Below are positions 32,441 through 44,809 of a stretch of 64,000 bases of DNA, one piece after another (position 1 is the stretch's first letter; every line of letters starts with the position of its first letter). The notes beneath the pieces were generated by a model. The model saw only the letters and a program-made list of their open reading frames with translations. It ran no database searches and was not told where the DNA came from. Position numbers and translations under genes: made by a program. The DNA is from JAOPZW01 sp963851295 (GTDB lineage Bacteria > Actinomycetota > Thermoleophilia > Solirubrobacterales > Solirubrobacteraceae). The stretch is from contig CAWKOS010000006.1 in assembly GCA_963851295.1 (NCBI GenBank), positions 62,001 through 126,000 of the forward strand. The letters run 5' to 3'.

Positions 32441-33526
32441 GTGGCCCAGCGCGACCTCTACGGCGTCCTCGGCGTCGACAAGAAGGCCTCCCCCGAGGAG
32501 ATCAAGAAGTCCTATCGCAAGCTCGCGCGCAAGTACCACCCGGACACCAACCCGGGCGACAAGGCGGCCGAGGAGCGCTTCAAGGAGATCTCCGCGGCCT
32601 ACGACGTCCTCGGCGACCCCGACAAGCGCAAGCAGTACGACCGCGGCGGCCTCTTCACGGGCGGCGGTCCTGGCGGTGCGCCGGGCGGCTTCGACGCGGG
32701 CTCGTTCTCGGACATCCTCTCCAACCTCTTCGGCGGCAGCGGCCCGGGCGGCGGCCGCGGGGGCACGCGCGGCCCGCGCGCCGAGCGCGGGCGCGACCTC
32801 GAGGCCGAGGTCTCGATCTCCTTCGAGCAGTCCGTCGACGGCGCGCAGGTCCCGCTCACGGTGCCCACCGCCCAGATGTGCGGCACCTGCCACGGCACCG
32901 GCGCCAAGCCCGGCACGGCGCCGAAGGTCTGCCCGCGCTGCCAGGGGCGCGGCATCGAGTCCCAGGGTCAGGGGCTGTTCTCGATCTCCCAGCCGTGCTC
33001 GCGCTGCGGCGGCACGGGGGCGATCATCGAGGACCCCTGCCCGACGTGCTCGGGCTCGGGCTCGGTGCGGACGGTCAAGAAGTACCGCGTCAACATCCCG
33101 GCCGGCGTGCGCGACGGCTCGCGCGTGCGGCTCGCCGGCAAGGGCGAGCCCGGGCGCAACGGCGGCCCCGCCGGCGACCTCTACGTCATCACGCGCGTCT
33201 CCGACAGCCCGGTCTTCAAGCGCAAGGGCGACCACGTCGAGGTCGAGGTCCCGCTGACGATCCCCGAGGCGATCCGCGGCGCCGAGGTCGAGGTCCCGAC
33301 CCTGAGCGGGCGCAAGAAGCTGCGCGTCCCGGCCGGGACCAAGCACGGCACCGTCCAGCGCCTGCGCGGCGAGGGCCCGCAGAAGCTCGGCGGCAAGGCG
33401 CGCGGCGACATCCACTACCGCTTCGTCATCGACGTCCCGGCGAGCCTCAGCGACGAGCAGTCCGAGGCGGTCGAGAAGCTTTCGCAGGTCATGAACGGCA
33501 ACCCGCGCGCGAGGCTCTTCTCATGA
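32441..33526 (+). CDS. dnaJ: Chaperone DnaJ (Hsp40, type I)
   Basis: A 361-residue J-protein. The J domain (residues 1-70) has KKSYRKLARKYHPDTNPGD with the HPD tripeptide. A Gly/Phe-rich stretch follows (about 75-112). The four zinc motifs are all intact: CGTCHGTG, CPRCQGRG, CSRCGGTG and CPTCSGSG. Two beta-barrel substrate domains follow. It stimulates DnaK ATPase and hands over substrates. GTG 32441 lies directly behind GGGAGGCGAC. The end overlaps hspR as ATGA. Confidence 0.97.
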   Translation: MAQRDLYGVLGVDKKASPEEIKKSYRKLARKYHPDTNPGDKAAEERFKEISAAYDVLGDPDKRKQYDRGGLFTGGGPGGAPGGFDAGSFSDILSNLFGGSGPGGGRGGTRGPRAERGRDLEAEVSISFEQSVDGAQVPLTVPTAQMCGTCHGTGAKPGTAPKVCPRCQGRGIESQGQGLFSISQPCSRCGGTGAIIEDPCPTCSGSGSVRTVKKYRVNIPAGVRDGSRVRLAGKGEPGRNGGPAGDLYVITRVSDSPVFKRKGDHVEVEVPLTIPEAIRGAEVEVPTLSGRKKLRVPAGTKHGTVQRLRGEGPQKLGGKARGDIHYRFVIDVPASLSDEQSEAVEKLSQVMNGNPRARLFS

Positions 33527-33993
33527 GCACCCGCCGTCGCACGACCACCCGCGTCATGGTCGAGCACGAGCGCGGCGTGTTCATGATCTCGGTGGCGGCC
33601 GAGCTGGCCGACATGCACCCGCAGACGCTGCGCATGTACGAGACGCGCGGGCTCATCGAGCCCAAGCGCTCGCCCAAGGGCACGCGCCTGTACTCGCAGG
33701 CCGACGTCGAGCGCCTGCGCCGCATTCAAGAGATGACCACGTCGCTCGGGCTCAACCTCGCGGGCGTCGAGCGCGTGCTCGAGCTCGAGGAGCAGCTCGA
33801 GCGCGCGAGCCGTCGCCTCGAGGCGCTCGAGCGCCGCTCCGCCGAGATGCGCGCCGAGATGGAGGCCGAGATCGAGCGCGTGCGCAAGTCCTTCAAGGCC
33901 GAGCTCGTCCCGTACCGGGGGACGACCGACCTCGTGCGCGCGAAGGACGCGCGCCCGTCGCGGCGGACGATCCGCGTCGAGCGCGACGCGTAG
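33523..33993 (+). CDS. hspR: MerR-family heat-shock repressor HspR
   Basis: A 156-residue repressor. The winged-helix MerR domain starts at FMISVAAELADMHPQTLRMY and continues ETRGLIEPKRSPKGTRLYS; a coiled coil (LEEQLERASRRLEALERRS) follows and a basic tail ends the protein. In Streptomyces and mycobacteria HspR, with DnaK as co-repressor, shuts off dnaK and clpB, and the gene sits last in the dnaK operon, exactly as here. The basic C-terminal tail is common in the family. The ATG overlaps the dnaJ stop. Confidence 0.95.
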   Translation: MSTRRRTTTRVMVEHERGVFMISVAAELADMHPQTLRMYETRGLIEPKRSPKGTRLYSQADVERLRRIQEMTTSLGLNLAGVERVLELEEQLERASRRLEALERRSAEMRAEMEAEIERVRKSFKAELVPYRGTTDLVRAKDARPSRRTIRVERDA

Positions 33994-34020
33994 CCGCGCT
34001 TTCCGCGTCCGCGGGCGGTC

Positions 34021-34048
34021 ATCCTCCGGCCTGAGTTGCCGGAAGGAT
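34021..34048 (+). terminator. Terminator of the dnaK operon
   Basis: ATCCTCCGGC pairs with GCCGGAAGGAT (one bulged A) over a seven-base loop, followed by a T-containing stretch (GTCGTTTG). It lies 28 bases after hspR. Confidence 0.65.
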
Positions 34049-34070
34049 GGTCGTTTGTGGGGCTCCTGGC

Positions 34071-34102
34071 CACACAATCGACCACTGTGGTCGATACGTG
34101 TG
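34071..34102. terminator. Long second hairpin, possible terminator of the minus-strand gene
   Basis: CACAC pairs with GTGTG outside a perfect 19-base palindrome-like hairpin ATCGACCA-CTG-TGGTCGAT (34077-34095). It lies between hspR and the converging small acidic gene. Its symmetry would also suit a protein-binding site. Confidence 0.5.
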
Positions 34103-34121
34103 CGGAGACCGGCCCGGCGGC

Positions 34122-34337
34122 CTAGACGTTCCCCGACGTCGTGCCGCCCTCGCCGCCCGCGAGCTCCTCGGCGGCCTTACGGCCGGGATGGTCCTTCGGG
34201 AGGTCGTGGGGGGACAGCTCGTCCTTGGCCTCGGGCGTGTCGCCGACGTCGGTCTCGTCGTCGGGCGTCGCCGGGCCGAGCGGCTCGTCGGCCTCATCGT
34301 CGTGGGGCGGCGCCTGGCCTTCGCGTTCGTGGGTCAT
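34122..34337 (-). CDS. Small acidic hydrophilic protein
   Basis: A 71-residue protein, strongly acidic and without hydrophobic segments, so probably disordered. Near the C-terminus it has DELSPHDLPKDHPGRKAAEE, the only distinctive stretch. Codon use fits the neighbours. It lies between hspR and clpB, on the opposite strand to both. No function is known; its position inside the heat-shock block may be accidental. Confidence 0.6.
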   Translation of the reverse strand: MTHEREGQAPPHDDEADEPLGPATPDDETDVGDTPEAKDELSPHDLPKDHPGRKAAEELAGGEGGTTSGNV

Positions 34338-34391
34338 GCCCGGGGGCGTACCCTGGCGGTGCGGGCCCGCATGCGCCGGCGTCGGACGCGC

Positions 34392-34397
34392 TATGAT
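34392..34397 (+). promoter_or_regulatory. Putative -10 box of clpB
   Basis: TATGAT, one base from the TATAAT consensus, 26 bases before the clpB ATG. No clear -35. Confidence 0.5.
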
Positions 34398-34409
34398 CTA
34401 CGTCTACCC

Positions 34410-34421
34410 GACTGAGATTTC
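34410..34421 (+). promoter_or_regulatory. Putative heat-shock operator before clpB
   Basis: GACTGAGATTTC, two bases before the clpB ATG and differing by one base from 29923-29934 before dnaK. No Shine-Dalgarno is present, so the motif occupies the place a ribosome site would normally have. Confidence 0.5.
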
Positions 34422-34423
34422 TT

Positions 34424-36970
<2,547 letters not shown>

Positions 36971-36981
36971 GCTGCCGCGCC

Positions 36982-37725
36982 GTGGCGCTCCTCGCCCACC
37001 CGCCCACGCCACTCGCGAGCTGGCAGCCCGACGTCAAGGCGGCGCTGCACTACCTCCACGAGCGCGAGGGGTCGGTGCGCTTCGCGGTGCGCACCGACGA
37101 GCGCCTGTGGGGCCATCGGCGCACGGCGGGCGTGCACTCCGCGAGCGTCGTCAAGGCGCTCTTCCTCGTCGCCTACCTCGACGATCCGCGCGTGCGCGCG
37201 CGGCCGCTGCGCGCCGCCGACCATCGCCTCATCGACCCGATGATCCGCCGCTCGGACAACACGGCGGCCACGCGCGTGCTCGCCTACATCGGCCACGCGC
37301 GCGTGCGCGCGGCCGCGCGCCGCGCCGGCATGCGGCGCTTTCGCCTGGACCCGGTCATCTGGGGCAAGAGCCGCATCGACGCCTCCGACCAGACGCGGTT
37401 CTTCCTGCACGTCGACGCGCAGGTTGTCCCGCGCCACCGGGCGACCGCGCTGCACCTGCTGCGGACGGTCGTGGCGACCCAGCGCTGGGGCGTCGCGCGC
37501 GTGCGCCCGGACGGGTGGCGGCTGTACTTCAAGGGCGGCTGGGGCTCGGGCACCGGACTGGTCGACCATCAGGTCGCGGTGCTGCGCGCGGGCGATGACC
37601 GCGTGGCCGTCGCCGTGCTCACCACGGGCAACCCCGACCACGCCTACGGCCAGCAGACCCTGCGCGGTGTGTTCGCGCGGCTGCTTCGAGGGCTGGCCGC
37701 CCACGACGTGTTGGTTCCCGGCTAG
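36982..37725 (+). CDS. Class A beta-lactamase-fold serine hydrolase without signal peptide
   Basis: A 247-residue protein with the three motifs of the serine penicillin-recognising fold: the nucleophile motif SVVK in VHSASVVKALFLVAYL, SDN in IRRSDNTAATRVL, and the KTG-type triad KGG in YFKGGWGSGTG. Order and spacing match class A beta-lactamases. There is no signal peptide and no Glu166-type omega loop that I can recognise, so it may not be a secreted beta-lactamase; a cytoplasmic or differently exported hydrolase is more likely. It begins 12 bases after clpB, with its own -10 box. Confidence 0.75.
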   Translation: MALLAHPPTPLASWQPDVKAALHYLHEREGSVRFAVRTDERLWGHRRTAGVHSASVVKALFLVAYLDDPRVRARPLRAADHRLIDPMIRRSDNTAATRVLAYIGHARVRAAARRAGMRRFRLDPVIWGKSRIDASDQTRFFLHVDAQVVPRHRATALHLLRTVVATQRWGVARVRPDGWRLYFKGGWGSGTGLVDHQVAVLRAGDDRVAVAVLTTGNPDHAYGQQTLRGVFARLLRGLAAHDVLVPG

Positions 37726-37728
37726 CAT
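37723..37728 (+). promoter_or_regulatory. Putative -10 box of gene 37735
   Basis: TAGCAT, overlapping the stop of the hydrolase gene, six bases before GTG 37735. Confidence 0.45.
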
Positions 37729-37734
37729 CGCGCC

Positions 37735-39366
37735 GTGAAGCTGGCCGGCCGCCGCGCTGGGCTCGCCGTGAGCGTGCTGGTCATCGCGCTCGCGGCGCTG
37801 CTCGCCGCGGGCGCCGCGGCGGACGCCAAGGGCCGCAAGCGCGGACCCATCGACGCGAAGGTGACCGTCGACAAGGGCCGCGCGGTCAGCGCCACGATCA
37901 CCGCCGCCGCCGGCGGGCGGCTCGCGGTCACCGCCCGCAACGGCACGAAGATCACCATCAGCTTCCCCGCGGGCGCGGTCGCCGAGGACACGCTCGTGAC
38001 TGCTGTGGCGGTGACGAAGCTCGCGAACGCGAAGCTGCGCCCGGGCCTGCTCGCGGGCGTGCAGCTCGCCCCCGAGGGCCTGCAGCTGCTCAAGCCGGCG
38101 TCCGTCCGCTTCGCCCGCCACGGCAAGGCGCGCAAGGGCCGCCACCTCGTGTTCGTGGGCAGCGGGGGCACCGGGCGCGACGTCTACCGCCTGCCGCCGC
38201 CGGTCAAGCTCCGCGGGCAGGGCCGCAAGCGGCGGCCCGTCCCGACCGGCGCACCGGTCGTCTCGATCAGCCACTTCTCGACGACCGAGGGCTTCGACTG
38301 GTCCACGGCGACGGTCGCCGAGCTCGACGCGATCAACGTCCCGCAGCTCGGGGTCGACCTCCTCTCGCAGCAGATCGCGAAGCTGCTCGCCGACAAGGCC
38401 TCGCTGGAGGAGGTCCTGGACGCGATGGAGCGCGCCCGCGAGCGCTTCATCGAGCCGCTGCTCGCCACGGCGGAGACGAAGCTGACGAAGGGTTGCTCGG
38501 AGCCGAACATCCGCTACGCCATGGGCGCCCTGCGGACGGCCCTCGGCTTCGATCGCCAGGTGGCGCTCCTCGGGGGCAACGGCGGCCTCGCGCTGCCGTC
38601 CATGCGGTCGTTGCTGCCGAAGATCGCGGACTGCATGACGAAGCTGTGCCCGAAGCTCGGCGATCCGCGCGCGGCGGTCTACCTGGCCGGGCTCGCGCGC
38701 CAGCTGCAGCTGATGGGGATCGTCGACAACCCCGGCTACTTCGCCGCCCTCGACGACAGCATGGAGCGCTGCGGCACCTTCGAAGTGCACCTCGACTCGC
38801 GCATCGACGACGCGCTCGCCGTCGGGAGCTTCTCGATGCGCATCGAGGGCCGGGTCACGTACGCGAGCGTGAGCCCGACGCCGGGGCATCCGCGCGGGGC
38901 GCTGACCTACACGGCCACGTCGGGATCGGTCGTCGACACCTGCGAGACGACCGAGATCATGCCCCGCAGCGACGGCGAGCTCGAGATCACCGACGTCACC
39001 CTCGGCAGGTACGACCCCGACTCGCCGGGCACCGCCCCCGTGCTGTCGATGACGCTGACCGTGACCACGCCTCCGATGGAGGTGCTGCACACCCGCTACG
39101 CGCCGACCGACCCGAGCTGCGAGCCCAACACGCTGCCGCCCGACAGCCCCACGACGCTGTGGGCGGTCGGGTTCGGGGCCGAGCACCCCGGCGGAGCGTT
39201 CGCGGGGACGGACTTCGTGCGCGACGCGGCGCCGAAGTTCGCCGTCGCCGTCTACAGCGGGCGGCCCGTCGCGTTCGGCGGCGGCACGTTCACCGAGAAC
39301 ACGCTGGTCGAGCTCATCCAGACGCCCCAGCCGCCCGTCCCGCTCCCGGAGATCAGAGGCAGCTGA
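37735..39366 (+). CDS. Large exported protein of unknown function
   Basis: A 543-residue protein with a clear Sec signal (hydrophobic stretch 10-30, then AAADAKG). Residues 50-110, with GTKITISFPAGAVAEDTLVTA, resemble the ZU5-like beta domain found before other modules in surface proteins. A basic linker follows, then a region about 190-340 with helices and five cysteines, and a C-terminal beta-rich part (about 345-540). The C-terminus has no anchor, so it is secreted or loosely bound. No enzyme motif is recognised. It has its own near-leaderless promoter. Confidence 0.75.
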   Translation: MKLAGRRAGLAVSVLVIALAALLAAGAAADAKGRKRGPIDAKVTVDKGRAVSATITAAAGGRLAVTARNGTKITISFPAGAVAEDTLVTAVAVTKLANAKLRPGLLAGVQLAPEGLQLLKPASVRFARHGKARKGRHLVFVGSGGTGRDVYRLPPPVKLRGQGRKRRPVPTGAPVVSISHFSTTEGFDWSTATVAELDAINVPQLGVDLLSQQIAKLLADKASLEEVLDAMERARERFIEPLLATAETKLTKGCSEPNIRYAMGALRTALGFDRQVALLGGNGGLALPSMRSLLPKIADCMTKLCPKLGDPRAAVYLAGLARQLQLMGIVDNPGYFAALDDSMERCGTFEVHLDSRIDDALAVGSFSMRIEGRVTYASVSPTPGHPRGALTYTATSGSVVDTCETTEIMPRSDGELEITDVTLGRYDPDSPGTAPVLSMTLTVTTPPMEVLHTRYAPTDPSCEPNTLPPDSPTTLWAVGFGAEHPGGAFAGTDFVRDAAPKFAVAVYSGRPVAFGGGTFTENTLVELIQTPQPPVPLPEIRGS

Positions 39367-39412
39367 TCGGCCGGCACCGCGTCCCCGCGCGGGAAGCGGT
39401 AGAACGCCCTCC

Positions 39413-39694
39413 ATGCCCACCTACATCATGCTCTCGACGCTGACCCCCGATGGCGTCCAGACGATCAAGAACAACCCGCAGCGCATCCGCGAGGTCAACA
39501 AGGAGATCGAGCAGCTCGGGGCGACCGTGAAGGCGCAGTGGGCGACGCTCGGTCGCTTCGACTTCGTCAACGTCGTGGAGGCGCCCGACGAGCAGACGAT
39601 GGCCCGCGTCTCGCTGGAGCTCGGGTCGCGCGGGACGGTGCACTACGAGACCCTCTCCGCCATCCCGGTGGACGACTTCATCGCGAGCCTCTAG
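39413..39694 (+). CDS. GYD-domain protein
   Basis: A 93-residue protein. TYIMLSTLTPDGVQTIKNNP at the start and GRFDFVNVVEAPDEQTMARV in the middle follow the GYD domain, a dimeric alpha-beta ferredoxin-like fold of unknown role. The GYD triad itself is replaced by GRFDF. It is short and complete, and lies four bases before purD, so it is probably in the same operon. Confidence 0.85.
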   Translation: MPTYIMLSTLTPDGVQTIKNNPQRIREVNKEIEQLGATVKAQWATLGRFDFVNVVEAPDEQTMARVSLELGSRGTVHYETLSAIPVDDFIASL

Positions 39695-39697
39695 CGC

Positions 39698-40963
39698 GTG
39701 AGGGTCCTCGTCGTCGGCTCCGGCGGGCGCGAGCACGCCATCGTGCGCGCGCTGGGGCGCTCGCCGCAGGCGCCCGAGCTGCTCTGCGCGCCCGGCAATC
39801 CCGGGATCGCGCGCGACGCGCGGCTCCTGGACGTCGGCGTCGACGACATCTCCGGGATGGCGCAGGCGGCCGAGCGCGAAGCCGTCGACCTCGTGGTCGT
39901 CGGGCCCGAGGCGCCGCTGGTGGCGGGCCTCGTCGACGAGCTCGCCGCGCGCGGGGTCGCCGCCTTCGGGCCCACCCGCGCGGTGGCGCGCCTGGAGGGC
40001 TCGAAGGCCTTCGCCAAGGAGCTCATGGAGGCCGCCGGGGTGGCGACCGCGACCTGGTGCGCGGTCGACGAGGTCGAGGAGGGGATGGCGGCGATCGAGC
40101 GCTACCCGGCGGTCCTCAAGTTCGACGGGCTGGCCGCGGGCAAGGGCGTCGTCATCGCCCAGGACGAGGCCGAGGCCCGCGAGACGCTGCGGGCCTGCCT
40201 GATCGAGGAGCGCTTCGGCCCCGGCAAGGTCGTCGTCGAGGAGGCGCTCGAGGGCGAGGAGCTCTCGCTGCTGGCGCTCTGCGACGGCGAGATCGCGGTG
40301 CCGATGGCGCCCGCGCAGGACTACAAGCGGATCTTCGACGGCGACCGCGGGCCCAACACCGGCGGCATGGGCTCCTACTCGCCCGTGCCCGGGATCGACT
40401 CCGCGCGGCTCGAGGAGTACGTGCGCACGATCCATCAGCCGGTGGTCGACGAGCTGCGCCATCGCGGCACGCCGTTCCACGGGTGCCTCTACGCCGGGCT
40501 GATGCTCACCGCCGCCGGGCCGCGCGTGCTCGAGTTCAACGTCCGCTTCGGCGATCCCGAGACCCAGGCCGTGCTCCCGCGGCTGCGCTCGGACCTGCTC
40601 GACCTGCTGGAGCGCTCGACCAAGCCCGGCGGGCTCGCGGGCCACGACGCGGAGTGGGACGAGCGCTGGGCGGTGAGCGTCGTGCTGGCCTCCGGCGGCT
40701 ACCCGGAGTCGGCCTCCAAGGGCGACGTCATCTCCGGGCTCGACGACGTGCCCGCCGATGTCGAGGTCACGCACGCGGGCACCGGCTCGGGGCCCGGCGG
40801 CGCGATCGTCACCGCTGGCGGGCGCGTGCTGAACGTCACCGCGCTCGGCGACGGTCCCGCTGCCGCCCGGGACGCCGCCTATGCTGCCGCCGACCTGATC
40901 ACCTTCGAGGGTCGGCAGCTGCGTCGGGACATCGCGCTGCGGGCCGTGGAGCGCATGGCATGA
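39698..40963 (+). CDS. purD: Phosphoribosylamine-glycine ligase
   Basis: A 421-residue ATP-grasp enzyme making glycinamide ribonucleotide, the second step of purine synthesis. RVLVVGSGGREHAIV starts the protein; then VVGPEAPLVAGLVDEL, FGPTRAVARLEGSKAFAKEL, KFDGLAAGKGVVIA, EEALEGEELSLLALCDG, PAQDYKRIFDGDRGPNTGGMG and EFNVRFGDPETQ, all typical. GTG 39698 follows the GYD gene directly and the stop overlaps purE as ATGA, so purD-purE-purB form one transcript. Confidence 0.97.
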   Translation: MRVLVVGSGGREHAIVRALGRSPQAPELLCAPGNPGIARDARLLDVGVDDISGMAQAAEREAVDLVVVGPEAPLVAGLVDELAARGVAAFGPTRAVARLEGSKAFAKELMEAAGVATATWCAVDEVEEGMAAIERYPAVLKFDGLAAGKGVVIAQDEAEARETLRACLIEERFGPGKVVVEEALEGEELSLLALCDGEIAVPMAPAQDYKRIFDGDRGPNTGGMGSYSPVPGIDSARLEEYVRTIHQPVVDELRHRGTPFHGCLYAGLMLTAAGPRVLEFNVRFGDPETQAVLPRLRSDLLDLLERSTKPGGLAGHDAEWDERWAVSVVLASGGYPESASKGDVISGLDDVPADVEVTHAGTGSGPGGAIVTAGGRVLNVTALGDGPAAARDAAYAAADLITFEGRQLRRDIALRAVERMA

Positions 40964-41435
40964 GCGAAGCCGCGCCGCAGACCGGCGCCGTCACCCAGAC
41001 CGACCCCGAGACCGAGTTCGCCGACCTCGAGGTCGACGCGCCGCTCGTCGGGATCATCATGGGCTCCAAGTCCGACCTGCCGGAGATGGAGAAGGCGGGC
41101 GAGGTCCTGGCCGACAAGGGGATCCGCTACGAGATCCGCGTGATGTCGGCCCACCGCGATCCCGACACCGTCGCCGAGTACTGCCGCAACGCGCGCATGC
41201 GCGGGCTGCGGATCATCATCGCCGGGGCCGGGCTCTCGGCGGCGCTGCCCGGCGTGGCCGCGGCCCACAGCGACCTGCCGGTGATCGGCGTCCCGCTCTC
41301 AAGCCGCCTGAGCGCCCTCGGCGGCCTCGACGCGATCCTCTCGATCGCGCAGATGCCGCCGGGCGTCCCGGTCGCGTGCGTCGGCCTCGACAACGCACGC
41401 AACGCGGGCCACCTCGCGGCCCGTATCTTGAGTGC

Positions 41436-41439
<4 letters not shown>
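40960..41439 (+). CDS. purE: 5-(carboxyamino)imidazole ribonucleotide mutase / AIR carboxylase
   Basis: A 159-residue protein with about 28 extra acidic residues before the core. The core begins VGIIMGSKSDLPEMEKA, then VMSAHRDPD with the catalytic His. The next conserved loop reads AGAGLSAALPGVAA instead of the class I GAGGAAHLPG, and G-L-S-x-A-L is closer to class II (animal-like) AIR carboxylases. The rest (LPVIGVPLSS, MPPGVPVACVG) is class I-like. purK, the usual partner of class I, is not in the window. Overlaps both purD and purB. Confidence 0.92.
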
Positions 41440-42728
<1,289 letters not shown>

Positions 42729-42760
42729 CACAGCGTCGAGGGCGCGAGAGTGTCCGTCGC

Positions 42761-44353
42761 ATGTACGACTACGTGATCGTCGGCGCGGGCTCGGCGGGCT
42801 GCGTGCTCGCCAACAGGCTCAGCGAGGACCCCGAGGTGCAGGTCCTGCTCCTGGAGGCCGGGCCGCCGGACACGGCGGACTTCATCCACATCCCGGCGGC
42901 CTTCTCGGCGCTCTTCCGCTCGCAGAACGACTGGGACCTCGGCACCGGCTACGAGCCCGGGCTCGAGGATCGCCGCGTCTACCTGCCGCGCGGCAAGACC
43001 CTCGGCGGCTCCTCGTCGCTGAACGCGATGATCTACATCCGCGGCAACCGCGTCGACTACGACGAGTGGGCCGGGCTGGGCTGGGGCTGGGACGACCTGC
43101 TGCCCTACTTCCTGCGTGCCGAGGACAACACGCGCGGCGCCTCGGACCACCACGGCGTCGGCGGCCCGCTGCGGGTCTCCGACACGCTCGCGCGCACCGG
43201 CCTCTCGCAGGCCTTCCTCGACGCCGCCGCGGCGCGCGGCCTGCCCGCCAACGAGGACTTCAACGGCCCGCGCCAGGACGGCTTCGGCTGGTATCAGCTC
43301 ACCACGCGCGACGGCAAGCGCGGCAGCACCGCGGTGTCCTACCTGCACCCGGTCATGGACCGCCCGAACCTGACGGTCGAGACCCACGTGCACGTCCACC
43401 GCGTGCTCTTCGACGGCACGCGCGCCGTCGGCGTGGCCGGCTCGCGGCTCAGCGAGCTGCTCGAGTTCCGCGCCGAGCGCGAGGTCATCGTCTCGGCGGG
43501 CGCGTACCTGTCGCCGCAGGTGCTGTGGCTGTCGGGCATCGGGCGGCCCGACGAGCTCGCGCTCCTGCAGGTGCCGACGGTCGCCGAGGTGCCGGGCGTC
43601 GGCCTGGGCCTGCAGGACCATCCGACCTCGGGCTTCACCTGGATGTTCGAGGACCCGGTGAGCCTCAAGGACGCGCTCACCGAGGAGAACCTCGCGCTGT
43701 GGGCGACGCAGGGCACCGGTCCGCTGTCCTCCAACGTGGCCGAGTGCGGCGGCTTCCTGCGCACGCGCGACGACCTCGCGGCGCCCGACGTGCAGTTCCA
43801 CATGGTCTCGGCGATGTACTCCCAGGAGGGCCTGCTGCCGCCGCCGGCGCACGGCTTCACGCTGTCGTGCTGCGTCCTGCGGCCCCAGAGCCGCGGCCAG
43901 GTCGCGGTCGTCTCACCCGACCCGACGACCAAGCCGTTCATCGTCCACAACTACTACGCCGAGCCCGAGGACATGCGCTCGGCCGTGGCGGGCATGAGGA
44001 CGGTGCTCGAGATCGCGCGCACCGAGCCGCTCGCGCGCTACTCGCACACCTGCTTCAACCCGCCGGCGGGCGACAGCGACGCCGACCTCGAGGCCTTCAT
44101 CCGCCACACGGCGCAGACGATCTACCACCCGACGAGCACGTGCCGGATGGGCGCCGACGAGCTCGCGGTGGTCGACCCCGAGCTGCGCGTGCGGGGCGTC
44201 GAGGGCCTGCGCGTGGTCGACGCCTCGGTCTTCCCGGCGGTGCCCCGCGGCAACACCAACGCGCCCACGATCGCGCTCGCCGAGAAGGCGGCGGACCTGA
44301 TCCGCGGGCGCCCGGCGGCGACCGTCGAGGGCGCTCAGACCGCGGCCGCGTAG
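42761..44353 (+). CDS. GMC-family oxidoreductase (choline dehydrogenase-like)
   Basis: A 530-residue flavoenzyme. The FAD fold begins YDYVIVGAGSAGCVLANRL; GMC signatures follow as PRGKTLGGSSSLNAMIYIRG and SAGAYLSPQVLWLSGIG. The active-site His and Asn are in YHPTSTCRMG and PRGNTNAPTIALAEKAAD. It oxidises an alcohol group, possibly choline, a sugar or an aliphatic alcohol; the substrate cannot be read from sequence. It lies between purB and purC without an obvious link to purines. A TTGACA overlaps the end of purB, but no matching -10 is seen. Confidence 0.93.
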   Translation: MYDYVIVGAGSAGCVLANRLSEDPEVQVLLLEAGPPDTADFIHIPAAFSALFRSQNDWDLGTGYEPGLEDRRVYLPRGKTLGGSSSLNAMIYIRGNRVDYDEWAGLGWGWDDLLPYFLRAEDNTRGASDHHGVGGPLRVSDTLARTGLSQAFLDAAAARGLPANEDFNGPRQDGFGWYQLTTRDGKRGSTAVSYLHPVMDRPNLTVETHVHVHRVLFDGTRAVGVAGSRLSELLEFRAEREVIVSAGAYLSPQVLWLSGIGRPDELALLQVPTVAEVPGVGLGLQDHPTSGFTWMFEDPVSLKDALTEENLALWATQGTGPLSSNVAECGGFLRTRDDLAAPDVQFHMVSAMYSQEGLLPPPAHGFTLSCCVLRPQSRGQVAVVSPDPTTKPFIVHNYYAEPEDMRSAVAGMRTVLEIARTEPLARYSHTCFNPPAGDSDADLEAFIRHTAQTIYHPTSTCRMGADELAVVDPELRVRGVEGLRVVDASVFPAVPRGNTNAPTIALAEKAADLIRGRPAATVEGAQTAAA

Positions 44354-44363
44354 CCGCCGGCCC

Positions 44364-44753
44364 TCAGAGCTGCTCGAGCCGGTCCTCGGCCTCGGCCGCG
44401 CGCTCGTCGTGGCGCGTGGCCGCCTGCCGGGCGCGGTCGCCGCTGGCCTGGAGCTCCTCGGCGCCGGCGCGCTCCTCCTCGGCCAGGCGCGCGTGCTCGC
44501 TCGCCTGGCGCTGCAGGCGCTCGGCCTCGTCGCGATGGTGCTCGGCGCGCTCGAAGCGCTGGTCGGCCTCCTCGGCGTGCTCGCGCGCACGGGCCGAGTT
44601 GGCCTCGAGCTCCTGGCGATGGCCCTGGGCCTCGGTGCTCAGGCGCTGGCGGGCGCGCTCGCGCTCGACGCGGCGGCGCACCTGGGCGCGGTAGACGAGC
44701 CACGCGGCCACGGCGACGAGGGCGAGGATGACGATGACGATGATGGCGGTCAC
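44364..44753 (-). CDS. Membrane-anchored coiled-coil protein
   Basis: A 129-residue protein: one N-terminal membrane helix (TAIIVIVILALVAVAAWLVY) and then about 105 residues of continuous Glu/Arg/Ala-rich coiled coil. It would project into the cytoplasm as a helical rod. Nothing more specific can be said. GTG start, divergent from purC. Confidence 0.72.
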   Translation of the reverse strand: MTAIIVIVILALVAVAAWLVYRAQVRRRVERERARQRLSTEAQGHRQELEANSARAREHAEEADQRFERAEHHRDEAERLQRQASEHARLAEEERAGAEELQASGDRARQAATRHDERAAEAEDRLEQL

Positions 44754-44796
44754 GAACGACGGGCTACCCGCGCGCCGAGCCGCCCGAACGCATTGG

Positions 44797-44802
44797 TAGC
44801 CT
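44797..44802 (+). promoter_or_regulatory. Putative -10 box of the purC operon
   Basis: TAGCCT seven bases before GTG 44810; leaderless spacing. Confidence 0.45.
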
Positions 44803-44809
44803 GAGGCAC

